Source of the DNA: Candidatus Izemoplasma sp.
Lineage (GTDB): Bacteria; Bacillota_I; Bacilli_A; Izemoplasmatales; Izemoplasmataceae
DNA length: 54,181 nt
Assembly (NCBI GenBank): GCA_007117835.1
Contig: SKFU01000019.1
Span: forward strand, 1 to 54,181
Direction of reading: 5' to 3'
Shown here: in pieces, positions 25,689 to 35,001 of the stretch
How positions within the stretch are numbered: the stretch's first letter is position 1
Layout of the letters: the number at the start of each line of letters is the position of its first letter
Notes under the pieces: model-generated
Seen by the model: only the letters and a program-made list of their open reading frames with translations
What the model was told of the DNA's origin: nothing
Database searches by the model: none
Translations under genes and position numbers: made by a program

Positions 25689-26671
25689 TTGTACTTGGCG
25701 TTGAAAGTAGTTGTGATGAAACTAGTGTAAGCTTAAGTCGTGATGGAAAAACGATTTTAAGTAATGTTGTTTTATCACAAATTGATTTGCATAAAGCGTT
25801 TGGTGGTGTGGTTCCTGAAATTGCTTCTAGGGAACACATTAAAGGGATTACAGTGGTCTTTGAACAAGCATTAAAAGAAGCGAAGTTAACCCCAAGTGAC
25901 GTTGATTTGGTTGCTGTAACACAAGGCCCAGGTTTAATTGGAAGTTTATTAATTGGTATTAACGCAGCAAAGGCATTTGCTTTTGCTAATGATATACCGA
26001 TTATTGGTGTACACCATATAGCTGGGCATATCTACGCGAATCAAATTGCGTCTGATATGGTGTTTCCACTGCTTTGTTTGGTTGTCTCAGGCGGTCATAC
26101 AGAACTCATACTAATGCGCGATCACTTTCACTTTGAAAAGTTAGGTGAGACGAAAGATGATGCGATTGGAGAAGCATATGATAAAGTTGCCCGGGTTTTG
26201 GGATTGCCTTACCCTGGTGGTCCCGCAATTGACCGAATTTCTGATCAAGGTCAATCAAGCTATCCCATGCCACAAATTCAGGTTGAGGGATTCAATTTTA
26301 GTTATAGTGGTTTAAAAAGTCATGTAATTAATCTTGTCAATACACTACGCATGAAAAAAGAACCCATCGATGTTGCGTCGATGGCAAAAAGTTTTCAAGA
26401 AGCAGCTGTTGCCCACGTGATGGATAAAAGCATTCAAGCATTTAATGCGTATGATGTGAAGATGTTTATGATCGCTGGTGGCGTTGCGGCAAACCGTTTA
26501 TTAAGACAAAACGTTGAAAAAACTTTTGGCGATGGTTTGTTAAGCATTCCTGCGTTTAAGTACTGTACTGACAATGCCGCGATGATGAGTATAGCAGGTT
26601 ATTATCAATACCAAAAACAAAAAGACACTGCAACGATGGCATTGAATGGTTATTCTAGACTGAACCTTTAA
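25685..26671 (+). CDS. tsaD: tRNA N6-adenosine threonylcarbamoyltransferase TsaD
   Basis: Catalytic subunit of the t6A complex. 328 residues. N-terminal VLGVESSCDETSVSLS, metal ligands in HHIAGHIYAN, LVVSGGHTEL, and MIAGGVAANRLLR are all conserved. Overlaps rimI by 4 bp. Last gene of the operon; no clear terminator follows, but a promoter for the next gene lies in the short gap. Confidence 0.97.
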   Translation: MIVLGVESSCDETSVSLSRDGKTILSNVVLSQIDLHKAFGGVVPEIASREHIKGITVVFEQALKEAKLTPSDVDLVAVTQGPGLIGSLLIGINAAKAFAFANDIPIIGVHHIAGHIYANQIASDMVFPLLCLVVSGGHTELILMRDHFHFEKLGETKDDAIGEAYDKVARVLGLPYPGGPAIDRISDQGQSSYPMPQIQVEGFNFSYSGLKSHVINLVNTLRMKKEPIDVASMAKSFQEAAVAHVMDKSIQAFNAYDVKMFMIAGGVAANRLLRQNVEKTFGDGLLSIPAFKYCTDNAAMMSIAGYYQYQKQKDTATMALNGYSRLNL

Positions 26672-26705
26672 AGCAATTATGACTTTAAATTTATTGTTTG
26701 TGATA

Positions 26706-26711
26706 TATAAT
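26706..26711 (+). promoter_or_regulatory. -10 element for the large surface-protein gene
   Basis: TATAAT in an AT-rich stretch between tsaD and the next gene. A four-codon open frame (ATG 26734 to TGA 26746-26748) overlaps the start of the downstream gene. Confidence 0.4.
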
Positions 26712-26744
26712 AAAGATGTTAAGAAAGAGAGGAATGCGTAGCCT

Positions 26745-28562
26745 ATGAAAAAATTATTGTTGCTGATATTAACACCAATTATTATTGTTGTGGGTATTCC
26801 AGTGGCGACGTTTGCGATTATGTATGATGGACAAACAGTCGATAACATGCCAATCCATTTATACACTCATGATGCAGACCCTATGGGAATATTAACACGA
26901 GATTTAAATGATGCAATTGATGCTGTTAGAAATGACACAAGTCAAGATTTACTAATTACTGTGCATCAAGACATTATTAATATGGCCATTTATAACATGA
27001 TTATTGGCGATGAGGCAGTCGAAGGGATTAATCCAAATTACCGTCCTGATGCATCTTGTCAATCGAGTGAATGCATGTACATATTCGAAGAAACCGTTCA
27101 AGTCGGAGACATGGATATCGATTTACGTTTCATGGGTATGTGGGTGACTTTTTCTGATGAACGCTTAACATTAAATACATCCGTTGAGATTGATCTGGGG
27201 AGTTTTTCTTATAAAACAACCGTGCGCACAAACATGATTATACAGGACAATGAGGATGATTATAACATTGAGTTTGCTGGTTTTAACATTGGTAATCTGC
27301 CATTGCCAAAAGCCATGTTTTCGTTCTTTTTAAATGCAGTATTTACGATTGCTGATTTAGATTTATCTGAATTATCGGATGATATTCCAGGAACACTTGA
27401 TGCACCAAATTTAAAGTACAATATTCTAAAAACTGAAATTAGAGATTATGTTGAAGCCAGTAGCGATGATGCGAGTGGTATCTTATTGGCTGAGTTGGTT
27501 GATGTTATTTATCAAAACCGTCTGATTTCTTTTGCATTAGAAGAAGAACGATTCGTTCTTAACTTCGCAGTGTCATTAATAAGAAATGAGGACAATGTAT
27601 CAATGCCTACTTACTTAAACACAATGTTAGATGCCGATGGACGTTTTATTGAAGGTGCGTTTAACGTCGATGTTTACATGAGAAATCGATTCCAAGAATT
27701 CATTTTTAATCAAGCATTAACCGGGCAGCAACAATTTAATCTTAGTCAAGACGCATTGAACCGTATTGTGTTTAGTTCAGCGACTGGTTTTAGTGAGTCA
27801 CAGTATGAATTCACTTATGAAAATCCAAGTGGTGACGAAGAAACTATTGTTATGGGGCTTCGTGGGTTGTGGTTTGAGCTTAAGGCAGATCATATTAACA
27901 TTTATGTGTTGGTCGTGATTGATGCCATTAACATTCAAATGAAGATTACAGCCACAGAACTCACCGGCCAAGCAAACGAAATAATTTATGACTTAAGTAG
28001 GATTTCGATTGGTGAAGACCCAGGTGAAACCGAAGATCAGTATTTACTAATTACAGCACTGGATAATTTCAAAAATTCTTTGGCCACTTTAGGCGATTTT
28101 GGTTTTGGCCACTTTAACGACTTAGGGCAGTTCGTGATTAACACCGAAGCGCTGACTGATGTTTTTGATGACGGGACTGTAGAAGGAAACATTCAGGTTA
28201 ATAGTTTCAATATTATCGATGGGGCAATCAGTATGAATATTACTGCACCGACTGAGTTACAAGGTGTACTGGATGATTATGCCGACGCCATTAAAGAAGT
28301 CTTTTTAGAAGAAGACATTGAAACCAGTTTAAACAATAACTTAAACCCTACACCAGGAAGCTCAGAAGAGGCCGCAATTCAAACCGCACTTGATATTCAA
28401 AACAAACTGATTAATGATGAACCAATTACCTCAGAAGATGTCCAAGACTTGTTTGACGCGTTTGACGCGATGGATGAAGCAAACCAAGACTTGTTTTTAG
28501 ATGTTTTTGAGTCATTACTGGATCCGAGTATTTTTGATCAATTTAGCGAAAACTTTAAGTAA
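26745..28562 (+). CDS. Large membrane-anchored extracytoplasmic protein, unknown, apparent internal duplication
   Basis: 605 residues, not recognised. An N-terminal hydrophobic helix (about 3-26) without a lipobox looks like a signal anchor; the rest is acidic and lies outside the cell by prediction. Two regions seem related: about 70-195 (helix, then MGMWVTFSDERLTLNTSVEI) and about 325-420 (FNLSQDALNRIVF, then LRGLWFELKADHINIYVLVV). Both are a helix followed by an amphipathic beta meander, suggesting two copies of one lipid- or ligand-binding-like fold. The C terminus is helical and rich in D and E. Own promoter and strong terminator; monocistronic. Confidence 0.75.
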   Translation: MKKLLLLILTPIIIVVGIPVATFAIMYDGQTVDNMPIHLYTHDADPMGILTRDLNDAIDAVRNDTSQDLLITVHQDIINMAIYNMIIGDEAVEGINPNYRPDASCQSSECMYIFEETVQVGDMDIDLRFMGMWVTFSDERLTLNTSVEIDLGSFSYKTTVRTNMIIQDNEDDYNIEFAGFNIGNLPLPKAMFSFFLNAVFTIADLDLSELSDDIPGTLDAPNLKYNILKTEIRDYVEASSDDASGILLAELVDVIYQNRLISFALEEERFVLNFAVSLIRNEDNVSMPTYLNTMLDADGRFIEGAFNVDVYMRNRFQEFIFNQALTGQQQFNLSQDALNRIVFSSATGFSESQYEFTYENPSGDEETIVMGLRGLWFELKADHINIYVLVVIDAINIQMKITATELTGQANEIIYDLSRISIGEDPGETEDQYLLITALDNFKNSLATLGDFGFGHFNDLGQFVINTEALTDVFDDGTVEGNIQVNSFNIIDGAISMNITAPTELQGVLDDYADAIKEVFLEEDIETSLNNNLNPTPGSSEEAAIQTALDIQNKLINDEPITSEDVQDLFDAFDAMDEANQDLFLDVFESLLDPSIFDQFSENFK

Positions 28563-28569
28563 CACTATC

Positions 28570-28602
28570 AAAACCGCCTTTTAGAGTTAAAGGCGGTTTT
28601 TT
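28570..28602 (+). terminator. Intrinsic terminator of the surface-protein gene
   Basis: AAAACCGCCTTT (28570-28581) pairs with AAAGGCGGTTTT (28589-28600), 12-bp stem and T-run. Confidence 0.95.
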
Positions 28603-28641
28603 AATGGCCGTTAGTAAGTGATTAAATATCAAGAGGAATTC

Positions 28642-28670
28642 TTGTTAATTGGTGTACTATCAAGTATAAT
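28642..28670 (+). promoter_or_regulatory. Promoter of glnS
   Basis: TTGTTA (28642-28647), 17-nt spacer, TATAAT (28665-28670). No T-box leader is visible between this and glnS, and there is no room for one. Confidence 0.65.
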
Positions 28671-28696
28671 AATGCGTGAAAGAAAGAGTGATGACT

Positions 28697-30319
28697 ATGG
28701 AAAACAGCAATTTTATTCGCACCATTATCGAAAATGATGTAAAAAGTGGAAAACACGATACAATCATTACGCGCTTCCCTCCTGAACCGAATGGGTTCTT
28801 GCATTTAGGGCATGCGCGTGCGATTATAATGAATCACACCTTGGCCCACGATTATGGTGGATATTTTAATTTACGGTTTGATGATACCAACCCTGTCAAA
28901 GAAGATACGATGTATGTTGAAGCGATAAAAAAAGATATTGCATGGCTCGGTTGTCACTGGAAAAATTTATATTTTGCCAGTGATTATTTCGATGAAATGT
29001 ATTTTCGTGCCATGCGATTGGTAGAAAAGGGATTGGCTTATGTTTGTGATTTAAGCGCAGAACAGATAAAAGACACACGTGGTGATTTAACAAACTCAGG
29101 CGTGGGTAGTCCTTATAGAAACCGTTCGATTGAAGAAAACATCGCGTTGTTTAAAGCAATGAAAAACGGTGAGTTTGCGGATGGTGCAAAAGTTTTGCGG
29201 GCAAAAATCGATATGTCGAGCCCCAATATGAATATGCGCGATCCAGTGGTTTACCGTATTCAACGTGCCACCCACCACAACACTCAAGATAAGTGGTGCA
29301 TTTATCCTATGTACGATTTTGCGCACCCACTAGAAGATGCGATTGAAGGCATAACACATTCATTGTGTAGTTTAGAGTTCGAAGACCATCGACCACTGTA
29401 TGATTGGTTTGTTAAACATACAGAGATGGAAAATGTGCCGCGTCAAATCGAGTTTGGCAAACTACGTATCGCCAATCAAATAAGTGGTAAACGTTACATT
29501 AAACAATTGGTTGATGAAGGGCATGTGGATGGTTGGGATGATCCAAGGTTAATTACATTAAGTGGACTACGTCGTCGCGGCGTACCACCCCAAGCCATTC
29601 ATCAGTTCATTCATGCGTTGGGGTTACCTAAATCTGAGGGTGATACTGATTTAAACATGTTAGATGAAGCCATTCGTGATGTGCTAAAAATATCCGCAAA
29701 GCGTATTCATGCAGTGATTGATCCGATTCACATAGAAATTACAAATTATCCAGACAACGCGTTCGAGACACTCATCGCGCCATTTAATAAAGACAATGAA
29801 TCACTTGGAGATAGACCACTACATTTTTCTCGTCATTTATTGATTGAACGTGATGATTTTATGCGACAAAAACCAAATAAAAAATACAAGCGCCTTGCAC
29901 TCGGTGAAGAAGTGCGTTTAATGCACGCTTACTTTATCAAAGCCAACGATGTAAAATATGATGACGCAGGGTGCATTGAGACTGTATACTGTACGTATGA
30001 CCCACAAACAAAGAGTGGGAGTGGGTTCACCGATCGAAAACCAAATGGGACAATTCACTTTGTAGAAAAAACGCAAGCGCAAGCTGTTGAAATCCGATTG
30101 TATGAACCCTTAGTATTAAATACTGATCAAAAAGACATACCGGTCCATGAAAAAATAAATTCAAACTCACGGGTAATCAAACAAGGGTTTATTGAAGCTT
30201 CGGTACCTTTAAAACCGAATGAGTCATATCAGTTCACACGCATCGGGTATTTTTCTGTCGATGCCGATAATCCCGCAATATTACACCGTATTGTTGCATT
30301 AAAGTCATCATTTAAGTAA
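28697..30319 (+). CDS. glnS: Glutaminyl-tRNA synthetase
   Basis: Charges tRNA-Gln directly. 540 residues. Class Ib features: [17 protein letters not shown] (HIGH motif as HLGH), [12 protein letters not shown] and [21 protein letters not shown]. The KMSKS-equivalent loop, normally VMSKR in GlnRS, reads ISGKR; the functional lysine is kept. GlnRS rather than GluRS is supported by these and by the C-terminal anticodon barrels. Start among 28691 or 28697 is uncertain; 28697 fits GTGA spacing. Most Bacillota and Mollicutes use GatCAB instead, so lateral origin is possible. Confidence 0.95.
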   Translation: MENSNFIRTIIENDVKSGKHDTIITRFPPEPNGFLHLGHARAIIMNHTLAHDYGGYFNLRFDDTNPVKEDTMYVEAIKKDIAWLGCHWKNLYFASDYFDEMYFRAMRLVEKGLAYVCDLSAEQIKDTRGDLTNSGVGSPYRNRSIEENIALFKAMKNGEFADGAKVLRAKIDMSSPNMNMRDPVVYRIQRATHHNTQDKWCIYPMYDFAHPLEDAIEGITHSLCSLEFEDHRPLYDWFVKHTEMENVPRQIEFGKLRIANQISGKRYIKQLVDEGHVDGWDDPRLITLSGLRRRGVPPQAIHQFIHALGLPKSEGDTDLNMLDEAIRDVLKISAKRIHAVIDPIHIEITNYPDNAFETLIAPFNKDNESLGDRPLHFSRHLLIERDDFMRQKPNKKYKRLALGEEVRLMHAYFIKANDVKYDDAGCIETVYCTYDPQTKSGSGFTDRKPNGTIHFVEKTQAQAVEIRLYEPLVLNTDQKDIPVHEKINSNSRVIKQGFIEASVPLKPNESYQFTRIGYFSVDADNPAILHRIVALKSSFK

Positions 30320-30343
30320 TTTCAACAAAATAGTGAATATTAC

Positions 30344-30371
30344 TTGCAATATATTTATAATCGTGTATTAT
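30344..30371 (+). promoter_or_regulatory. Promoter of cold-shock gene
   Basis: TTGCAA (30344-30349), 16-nt spacer, TATTAT (30366-30371). Predicted leader of about 100 nt, long for this genome. Confidence 0.6.
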
Positions 30372-30418
30372 AGAGAAGAACTTAAACGAAATATGGTATT
30401 AAGAACTGGACCAATCAT

Positions 30419-30469
30419 CTCCATTCTTATGAAACATTGAGTAATTTAAGCACCTAAAAAAGAATGGAG
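30419..30469 (+). promoter_or_regulatory. SD-sequestering leader hairpin of cold-shock gene (candidate RNA thermometer)
   Basis: CTCCATTCTT (30419-30428) is the exact complement of AAGAATGGAG (30460-30469), which contains the Shine-Dalgarno sequence of the cold-shock gene. A further U-G pair extends it to 11 bp. The 31-nt loop is unpaired. Such pairing would hide the ribosome site unless remodelled. Confidence 0.65.
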
Positions 30470-30478
30470 GAACAAATT

Positions 30479-30676
30479 ATGACAGGTACAGTAAAATGGT
30501 TTAACGCAGAAAAAGGTTTCGGATTCATCACAACTGATGAAGGTAATGATGTTTTTGCACATTACTCACACATCAACAAAGAAGGATTCAAAACATTAGA
30601 AGAAGGCGAAAAAGTAACTTTTGACGTTGTTGAAGGCGCAAAAGGACCACAAGCTGAGAACATTACATCACTTTAA
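30479..30676 (+). CDS. Cold-shock domain protein (CspA family)
   Basis: 65 residues, a single cold-shock domain binding single-stranded RNA and DNA. RNP1 is [11 protein letters not shown] and RNP2 is DVFAHYSHI. Start ATG 30479 ([16 protein letters not shown]), 8 nt after GGAGG; an in-frame GTG/ATG further upstream would cut into the leader. Monocistronic, with a long leader and a strong terminator. Confidence 0.97.
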   Translation: MTGTVKWFNAEKGFGFITTDEGNDVFAHYSHINKEGFKTLEEGEKVTFDVVEGAKGPQAENITSL

Positions 30677-30714
30677 TTAGTGGTTGTATAAATCAGACGC
30701 ATTCAAAAAATGCT

Positions 30715-30744
30715 AGACCTTGCACATTTGTGCAAGGTCTTTTT
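30715..30744 (+). terminator. Intrinsic terminator of cold-shock gene
   Basis: AGACCTTGCACA (30715-30726) pairs with TGTGCAAGGTCT (30729-30740), then T-run. Confidence 0.95.
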
Positions 30745-30809
30745 ATGTTTAAAAAATCAAATCCAAAGCAAAATAATCGGTTATTTATATATCAAAAAAC
30801 AGTCAATTT

Positions 30810-30818
30810 TGGTATAAT
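30810..30818 (+). promoter_or_regulatory. Extended -10 promoter of pcrA-ligA-uvrA
   Basis: TGGTATAAT shortly before the pcrA ribosome site. Confidence 0.6.
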
Positions 30819-30835
30819 TTTTATGGGTGATTACA

Positions 30836-32998
30836 ATGGTGTCTTGGCGTAACAATCTCAATTCAATGCAAGAAAAAGCTGTCACCACATACGAAGGACC
30901 TGTGATGGTTGTTGCCGGTGCAGGCAGTGGAAAAACAAGTGTGCTAACCAAAAGGATTGCACACTTAATTTTGAATTTGGGTGTCCCAAAAGACGCTGTT
31001 TTAGCGATTACTTTTACCAATAAAGCTGCTTTAGAAATGAAGACGCGCTTGTATGAACTGCTTGAGTTTAACACGCACACTATGTGGATATCGACATTTC
31101 ATTCAATGTGTGTACGTATTTTAAGGGAACACATTGAACATCTAGACTATCACAAACATTTTCAAATTGTTGACGATGATGATACTTTGCAAATAATTAA
31201 ATCATTGATGAAGCGTCATGGCGTTGATGCAAAAATCATGGCACCACACAGTATTAAAAATTATGTGCTCAAAATCAAAACAGATGAAGCGCGCATGCAA
31301 AACCTAGAACAACCAATGCGTGAGATTATCGAAATCATTTACCCTGCCTACCAGAAACAACTTAAAGATAATAACCTTGTTGATTTTGATGATTTGATTT
31401 TATTAACGATAAGATTATTAGAAGATTTTCCAGAAATACAAAAACGATATCATCGTCAGTTTGAATATATCTTAGTCGATGAGTTTCAAGATACCAACAC
31501 AGTACAATACCGTTTAATCCGTGCGTTGGTTAATGAGAAAAAAAATGTGTTTATTGTTGGTGATGAAGACCAAAGTATTTATGCGTTTAGAGGCGCTAAC
31601 ATTGAAAATATTCAGCGATTTAAACGGGATTATCATCCGGTAAACACGATCGTTTTAGAACAAAATTATCGCAGTACGAACACCATATTAAAAGCGGCCA
31701 ATGCGGTCATTAAAGAAAATAAAAACCGGATTAAGAAAAATTTGTTTTCGACTAAGGGCGATGGCGATAAAATTGTCTTCTTTAAAGCCTATTCTGAGCG
31801 CGATGAAGTTGAGTATGTTGCCGAAACCATTCGCTTGCTTGTGCGCAGTGGGATTGATTATCAGTCGATTGCTGTGTTATATCGAACCAACAACACATCA
31901 CGTTTGTTTGAAGAAGTCTTTATGCAAAAACAACTGCCATACTTAATTTATGGCAACACAAGTTTTTTTAAGCGTAAAGAGATTAAAGATTTAGTCGCCT
32001 ATTTAAGGTTGATTATTAACCCGCATGATGACTATAGTTTCATGCGCGTTGTCAACGAACCAAGACGCGGAATCGGCGCAAAAACAATCGAAACACTGTC
32101 ACGAAATGCTGAACACGCAGGGCTAAGTATTTACGAAACACTTGTTCAAGATAAGTCATCGTTAAGTAAAGGTGTGCTTAACAAAATTAATCATTTCATC
32201 ACCTTAATGCAGTCACTACAAAAACACTTTGATACAGTGCATTTTAATCAGTTTATCGATGATTTGCTTGAGCGAATAGGGTATTTAAAGATGTTACAAA
32301 ATGATGATAAAGGTGATGTGCGCTTAGAAAACATGTTAGAAATTAAAACGATGTTTAAAGAAGCGGAAAATTCGTACGATGTTGATGATAAAACCACAGT
32401 ACTTTTATACATGCTAGAAGATATTGCACTTAAATCACAAGAAGAAAAAGAAAAAGATCCGAATTCAGTGTCGTTGATGACACTGCATGCGGCAAAAGGA
32501 TTAGAGTTTGATGTTGTGTTTATGGTTGCTTTAGAAAAAGGGATATTTCCTCAACACCGTCATTACGATAGTCTTGAATCAATTGAAGAAGAAAGACGCT
32601 TAATGTATGTTGGTGTAACCCGCTGTAAACAACAACTTTATCTAACCAATGCATCACAGCGTTATTTATATGGTAGTTTAACACAAAACCTTGATACACC
32701 GTTTATTCAAGACATTAGCCCAACACTATTACAACTTGAAGGATTAAATAAAGAGCGCATGAAAACCACTTTGCGCTATACTCAAGACTACCAACAAACC
32801 CAAGTTTATAAAGAACGATTAAAAGCAATAACAAAGACAAATGAAAATCACCTTGATAAAGGCAATAAAGTAAACCATAAAGTCTTTGGTATCGGGGTTG
32901 TGGTTTCAGTTAATAATGATCAATGTGTGATTGCATTCAGTCATCCTCACGGCATCAAAACCCTGATGAAAGATCACCCATCGATTTCGAAAGTTTAA
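30836..32998 (+). CDS. pcrA: UvrD/PcrA-type ATP-dependent DNA helicase
   Basis: SF1A 3'-5' helicase in nucleotide excision repair and recombination control. 720 residues from the ATG at 30836, after GGGTGA. Motif I VVAGAGSGKTSVLTKRI, motif II VDEFQDTN, motif III GDEDQSIYAFRGA, motif IV EQNYRST, motif V LMTLHAAKGLEFDVVF and motif VI RLMYVGVTR are intact. The C-terminal Tudor-like tail is present. It leads straight into ligA (11 bp gap), the standard pcrA-ligA pair. Confidence 0.96.
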   Translation: MVSWRNNLNSMQEKAVTTYEGPVMVVAGAGSGKTSVLTKRIAHLILNLGVPKDAVLAITFTNKAALEMKTRLYELLEFNTHTMWISTFHSMCVRILREHIEHLDYHKHFQIVDDDDTLQIIKSLMKRHGVDAKIMAPHSIKNYVLKIKTDEARMQNLEQPMREIIEIIYPAYQKQLKDNNLVDFDDLILLTIRLLEDFPEIQKRYHRQFEYILVDEFQDTNTVQYRLIRALVNEKKNVFIVGDEDQSIYAFRGANIENIQRFKRDYHPVNTIVLEQNYRSTNTILKAANAVIKENKNRIKKNLFSTKGDGDKIVFFKAYSERDEVEYVAETIRLLVRSGIDYQSIAVLYRTNNTSRLFEEVFMQKQLPYLIYGNTSFFKRKEIKDLVAYLRLIINPHDDYSFMRVVNEPRRGIGAKTIETLSRNAEHAGLSIYETLVQDKSSLSKGVLNKINHFITLMQSLQKHFDTVHFNQFIDDLLERIGYLKMLQNDDKGDVRLENMLEIKTMFKEAENSYDVDDKTTVLLYMLEDIALKSQEEKEKDPNSVSLMTLHAAKGLEFDVVFMVALEKGIFPQHRHYDSLESIEEERRLMYVGVTRCKQQLYLTNASQRYLYGSLTQNLDTPFIQDISPTLLQLEGLNKERMKTTLRYTQDYQQTQVYKERLKAITKTNENHLDKGNKVNHKVFGIGVVVSVNNDQCVIAFSHPHGIKTLMKDHPSISKV

Positions 32999-33009
32999 GG
33001 AGGAAGACC

Positions 33010-34998
33010 ATGGATCCTAAACAACGCATTGAACAGTTAAAACAATTGATACGCCAACACAACCATGCATATTTTGTGCTCGATAATCCTACCATATCAG
33101 ATGTTGAGTATGATCAATTGATTCAAGAACTGACATTGTTAGAATTAAGATATCCAGAGTATGTGACCTCAGATTCACCAACACAAATGGTGGGAGACAG
33201 CATATCTCCGTCATTTAGCAAAGTTGAACACAGCACTCCAATGTTATCTTTAAGCAACGCTTTTAACGCTGAAGAGCTGAATGCATTTGCCGAAAGATTG
33301 AACAAAAACAAATTTTCTGTGACCTACGTTGTTGAACCTAAAATCGACGGGCTCGCAGCGACTTTGCGTTACCGAAACGGTCTTTTAGTGCTTGGTGCGA
33401 CCCGTGGTAACGGGCTTGTCGGTGAAGACATTACCGACAATATTAAAGTGATTGAGTCAGTGCCTTTACAGTTAAGTCAACCCGTCGATATTGAAGTACG
33501 GGGAGAAATTTTTATGAGTAAAAGTGCGTTTGCAAAACTCAATCAAAAACGTTTAGAAATTGGCGAACCCCTATTTAAAAATCCACGCAATGCAGCCGCA
33601 GGAACGATGCGTGGGTTAAATGTTGAAGTCGTCGCATCCCGTGGATTGCAGATGTTTGTTTATGCCATCGCAGAATTAGATGAGGATGCATCGATGACAC
33701 ACAATCAGGTACTGACTTATTTAAAATCACTTGGATTTAATGTGAACGATCAAACAAAGCTTGCAGAGGATATAGATTCAGCGATCATTCACGCAGAGTA
33801 TTTCGAACAACAACGCACGACCTATCCGTATGATATCGATGGGGCAGTGATAAAAGTGAATGAACGTCATTTGTATGGGCAAATCGGATACACTGCAAAA
33901 AGCCCGAAATGGGCGATTGCGTATAAGTTTAAAGCCGAAGAAGCGATTAGTCGAATCCACGCCATAGAATATCAAGTTGGGCGTACTGGACAAATCACCC
34001 CGGTTGCCCATTTGACGCCAGTGTTCATCCAAGGCAGTACAGTAGCTAAAGCCACACTTCATAACGCTGATTACATCGCGGACAAGGATATCAGGGTGGA
34101 TGATGATGTAATTATTCGTAAGGCGGGCGATATTATCCCCGAGGTTGTTTCAGTTATACTTAAAAACCGAGCACCCAATACTCAACCCACAGGATTCATC
34201 CAAACATGTCCAATATGTGATACACCGTTACACCGAATTGATTCAGAAGTCGATTACTACTGTATGAACCCTGCTTGTTCGGGCAAAACCGTTGAAGGAC
34301 TCATCCATTTTGCTTCTCGACAAGCGATGAACATTGATGGACTCGGTGATAAAATTATAAGACAGTGGTATGCTCTAGACTATTTAAAAACAATTCCTGA
34401 TATTTATACACTACACCAGCATAAAGACACGCTCACCGCACAACCCGGTTTTGGCGAAAAAAGCATTGAGAAAATACTACAAGCCATCGAAGCTTCGAAA
34501 ACCAATAGCTTAGAACTGTTACTCTTTGGGTTAGGAATTCGCTATGTTGGTCAAAAAGTCGCGAAAGTATTAGCGGTGCATTTTAACACGTTATTTGATA
34601 TTATACAGGCAACGCGTGAGGCCTTAATTGATGTACCAGAAATTGGTGATAAAATTGCGGATAGTATTATTGCATCCGCAAACAACCCTGTCTTTATAAA
34701 CACCATTGAAACATTGCAAAAATATGGTGTGAACATGACATATCAAAACGCACAGACTCAATCAACCACAGTTGCCGGGCTGACTTTTGTCCTGACAGGA
34801 ACACTCCCAAATTTATCACGCCAACAAGCCAAAGCAATGATTGAGGCTGCCGGTGGAAAAGTCACATCAACCGTATCAACTAAAACGAGCTATTTATGTG
34901 CGGGCGATGCGGCAGGTTCAAAACTGAAACAAGCAGAAAAACTAAAAATTCCAATTATCGATGAACAGCAACTCAAAGCACTACTTGATAGGAAGTAA
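33010..34998 (+). CDS. ligA: NAD+-dependent DNA ligase LigA
   Basis: Seals nicks in replication and repair. 662 residues from the ATG at 33010, with AAGGAGG at 32998-33004; an in-frame extension into pcrA is rejected. Adenylation lysine in EPKIDGLAATLRYR, TRGNGLVGEDITDNIK, PRNAAAGTMRGL, zinc finger CPICDTPLHR with CMNPACSGK, helix-hairpin-helix region, and a C-terminal BRCT domain (about 585-660, VLTGTLPNLSRQQAKAMIE). Only 3 bp separate it from uvrA. Confidence 0.98.
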   Translation: MDPKQRIEQLKQLIRQHNHAYFVLDNPTISDVEYDQLIQELTLLELRYPEYVTSDSPTQMVGDSISPSFSKVEHSTPMLSLSNAFNAEELNAFAERLNKNKFSVTYVVEPKIDGLAATLRYRNGLLVLGATRGNGLVGEDITDNIKVIESVPLQLSQPVDIEVRGEIFMSKSAFAKLNQKRLEIGEPLFKNPRNAAAGTMRGLNVEVVASRGLQMFVYAIAELDEDASMTHNQVLTYLKSLGFNVNDQTKLAEDIDSAIIHAEYFEQQRTTYPYDIDGAVIKVNERHLYGQIGYTAKSPKWAIAYKFKAEEAISRIHAIEYQVGRTGQITPVAHLTPVFIQGSTVAKATLHNADYIADKDIRVDDDVIIRKAGDIIPEVVSVILKNRAPNTQPTGFIQTCPICDTPLHRIDSEVDYYCMNPACSGKTVEGLIHFASRQAMNIDGLGDKIIRQWYALDYLKTIPDIYTLHQHKDTLTAQPGFGEKSIEKILQAIEASKTNSLELLLFGLGIRYVGQKVAKVLAVHFNTLFDIIQATREALIDVPEIGDKIADSIIASANNPVFINTIETLQKYGVNMTYQNAQTQSTTVAGLTFVLTGTLPNLSRQQAKAMIEAAGGKVTSTVSTKTSYLCAGDAAGSKLKQAEKLKIPIIDEQQLKALLDRK

Positions 34999-35001
34999 AT
35001 T

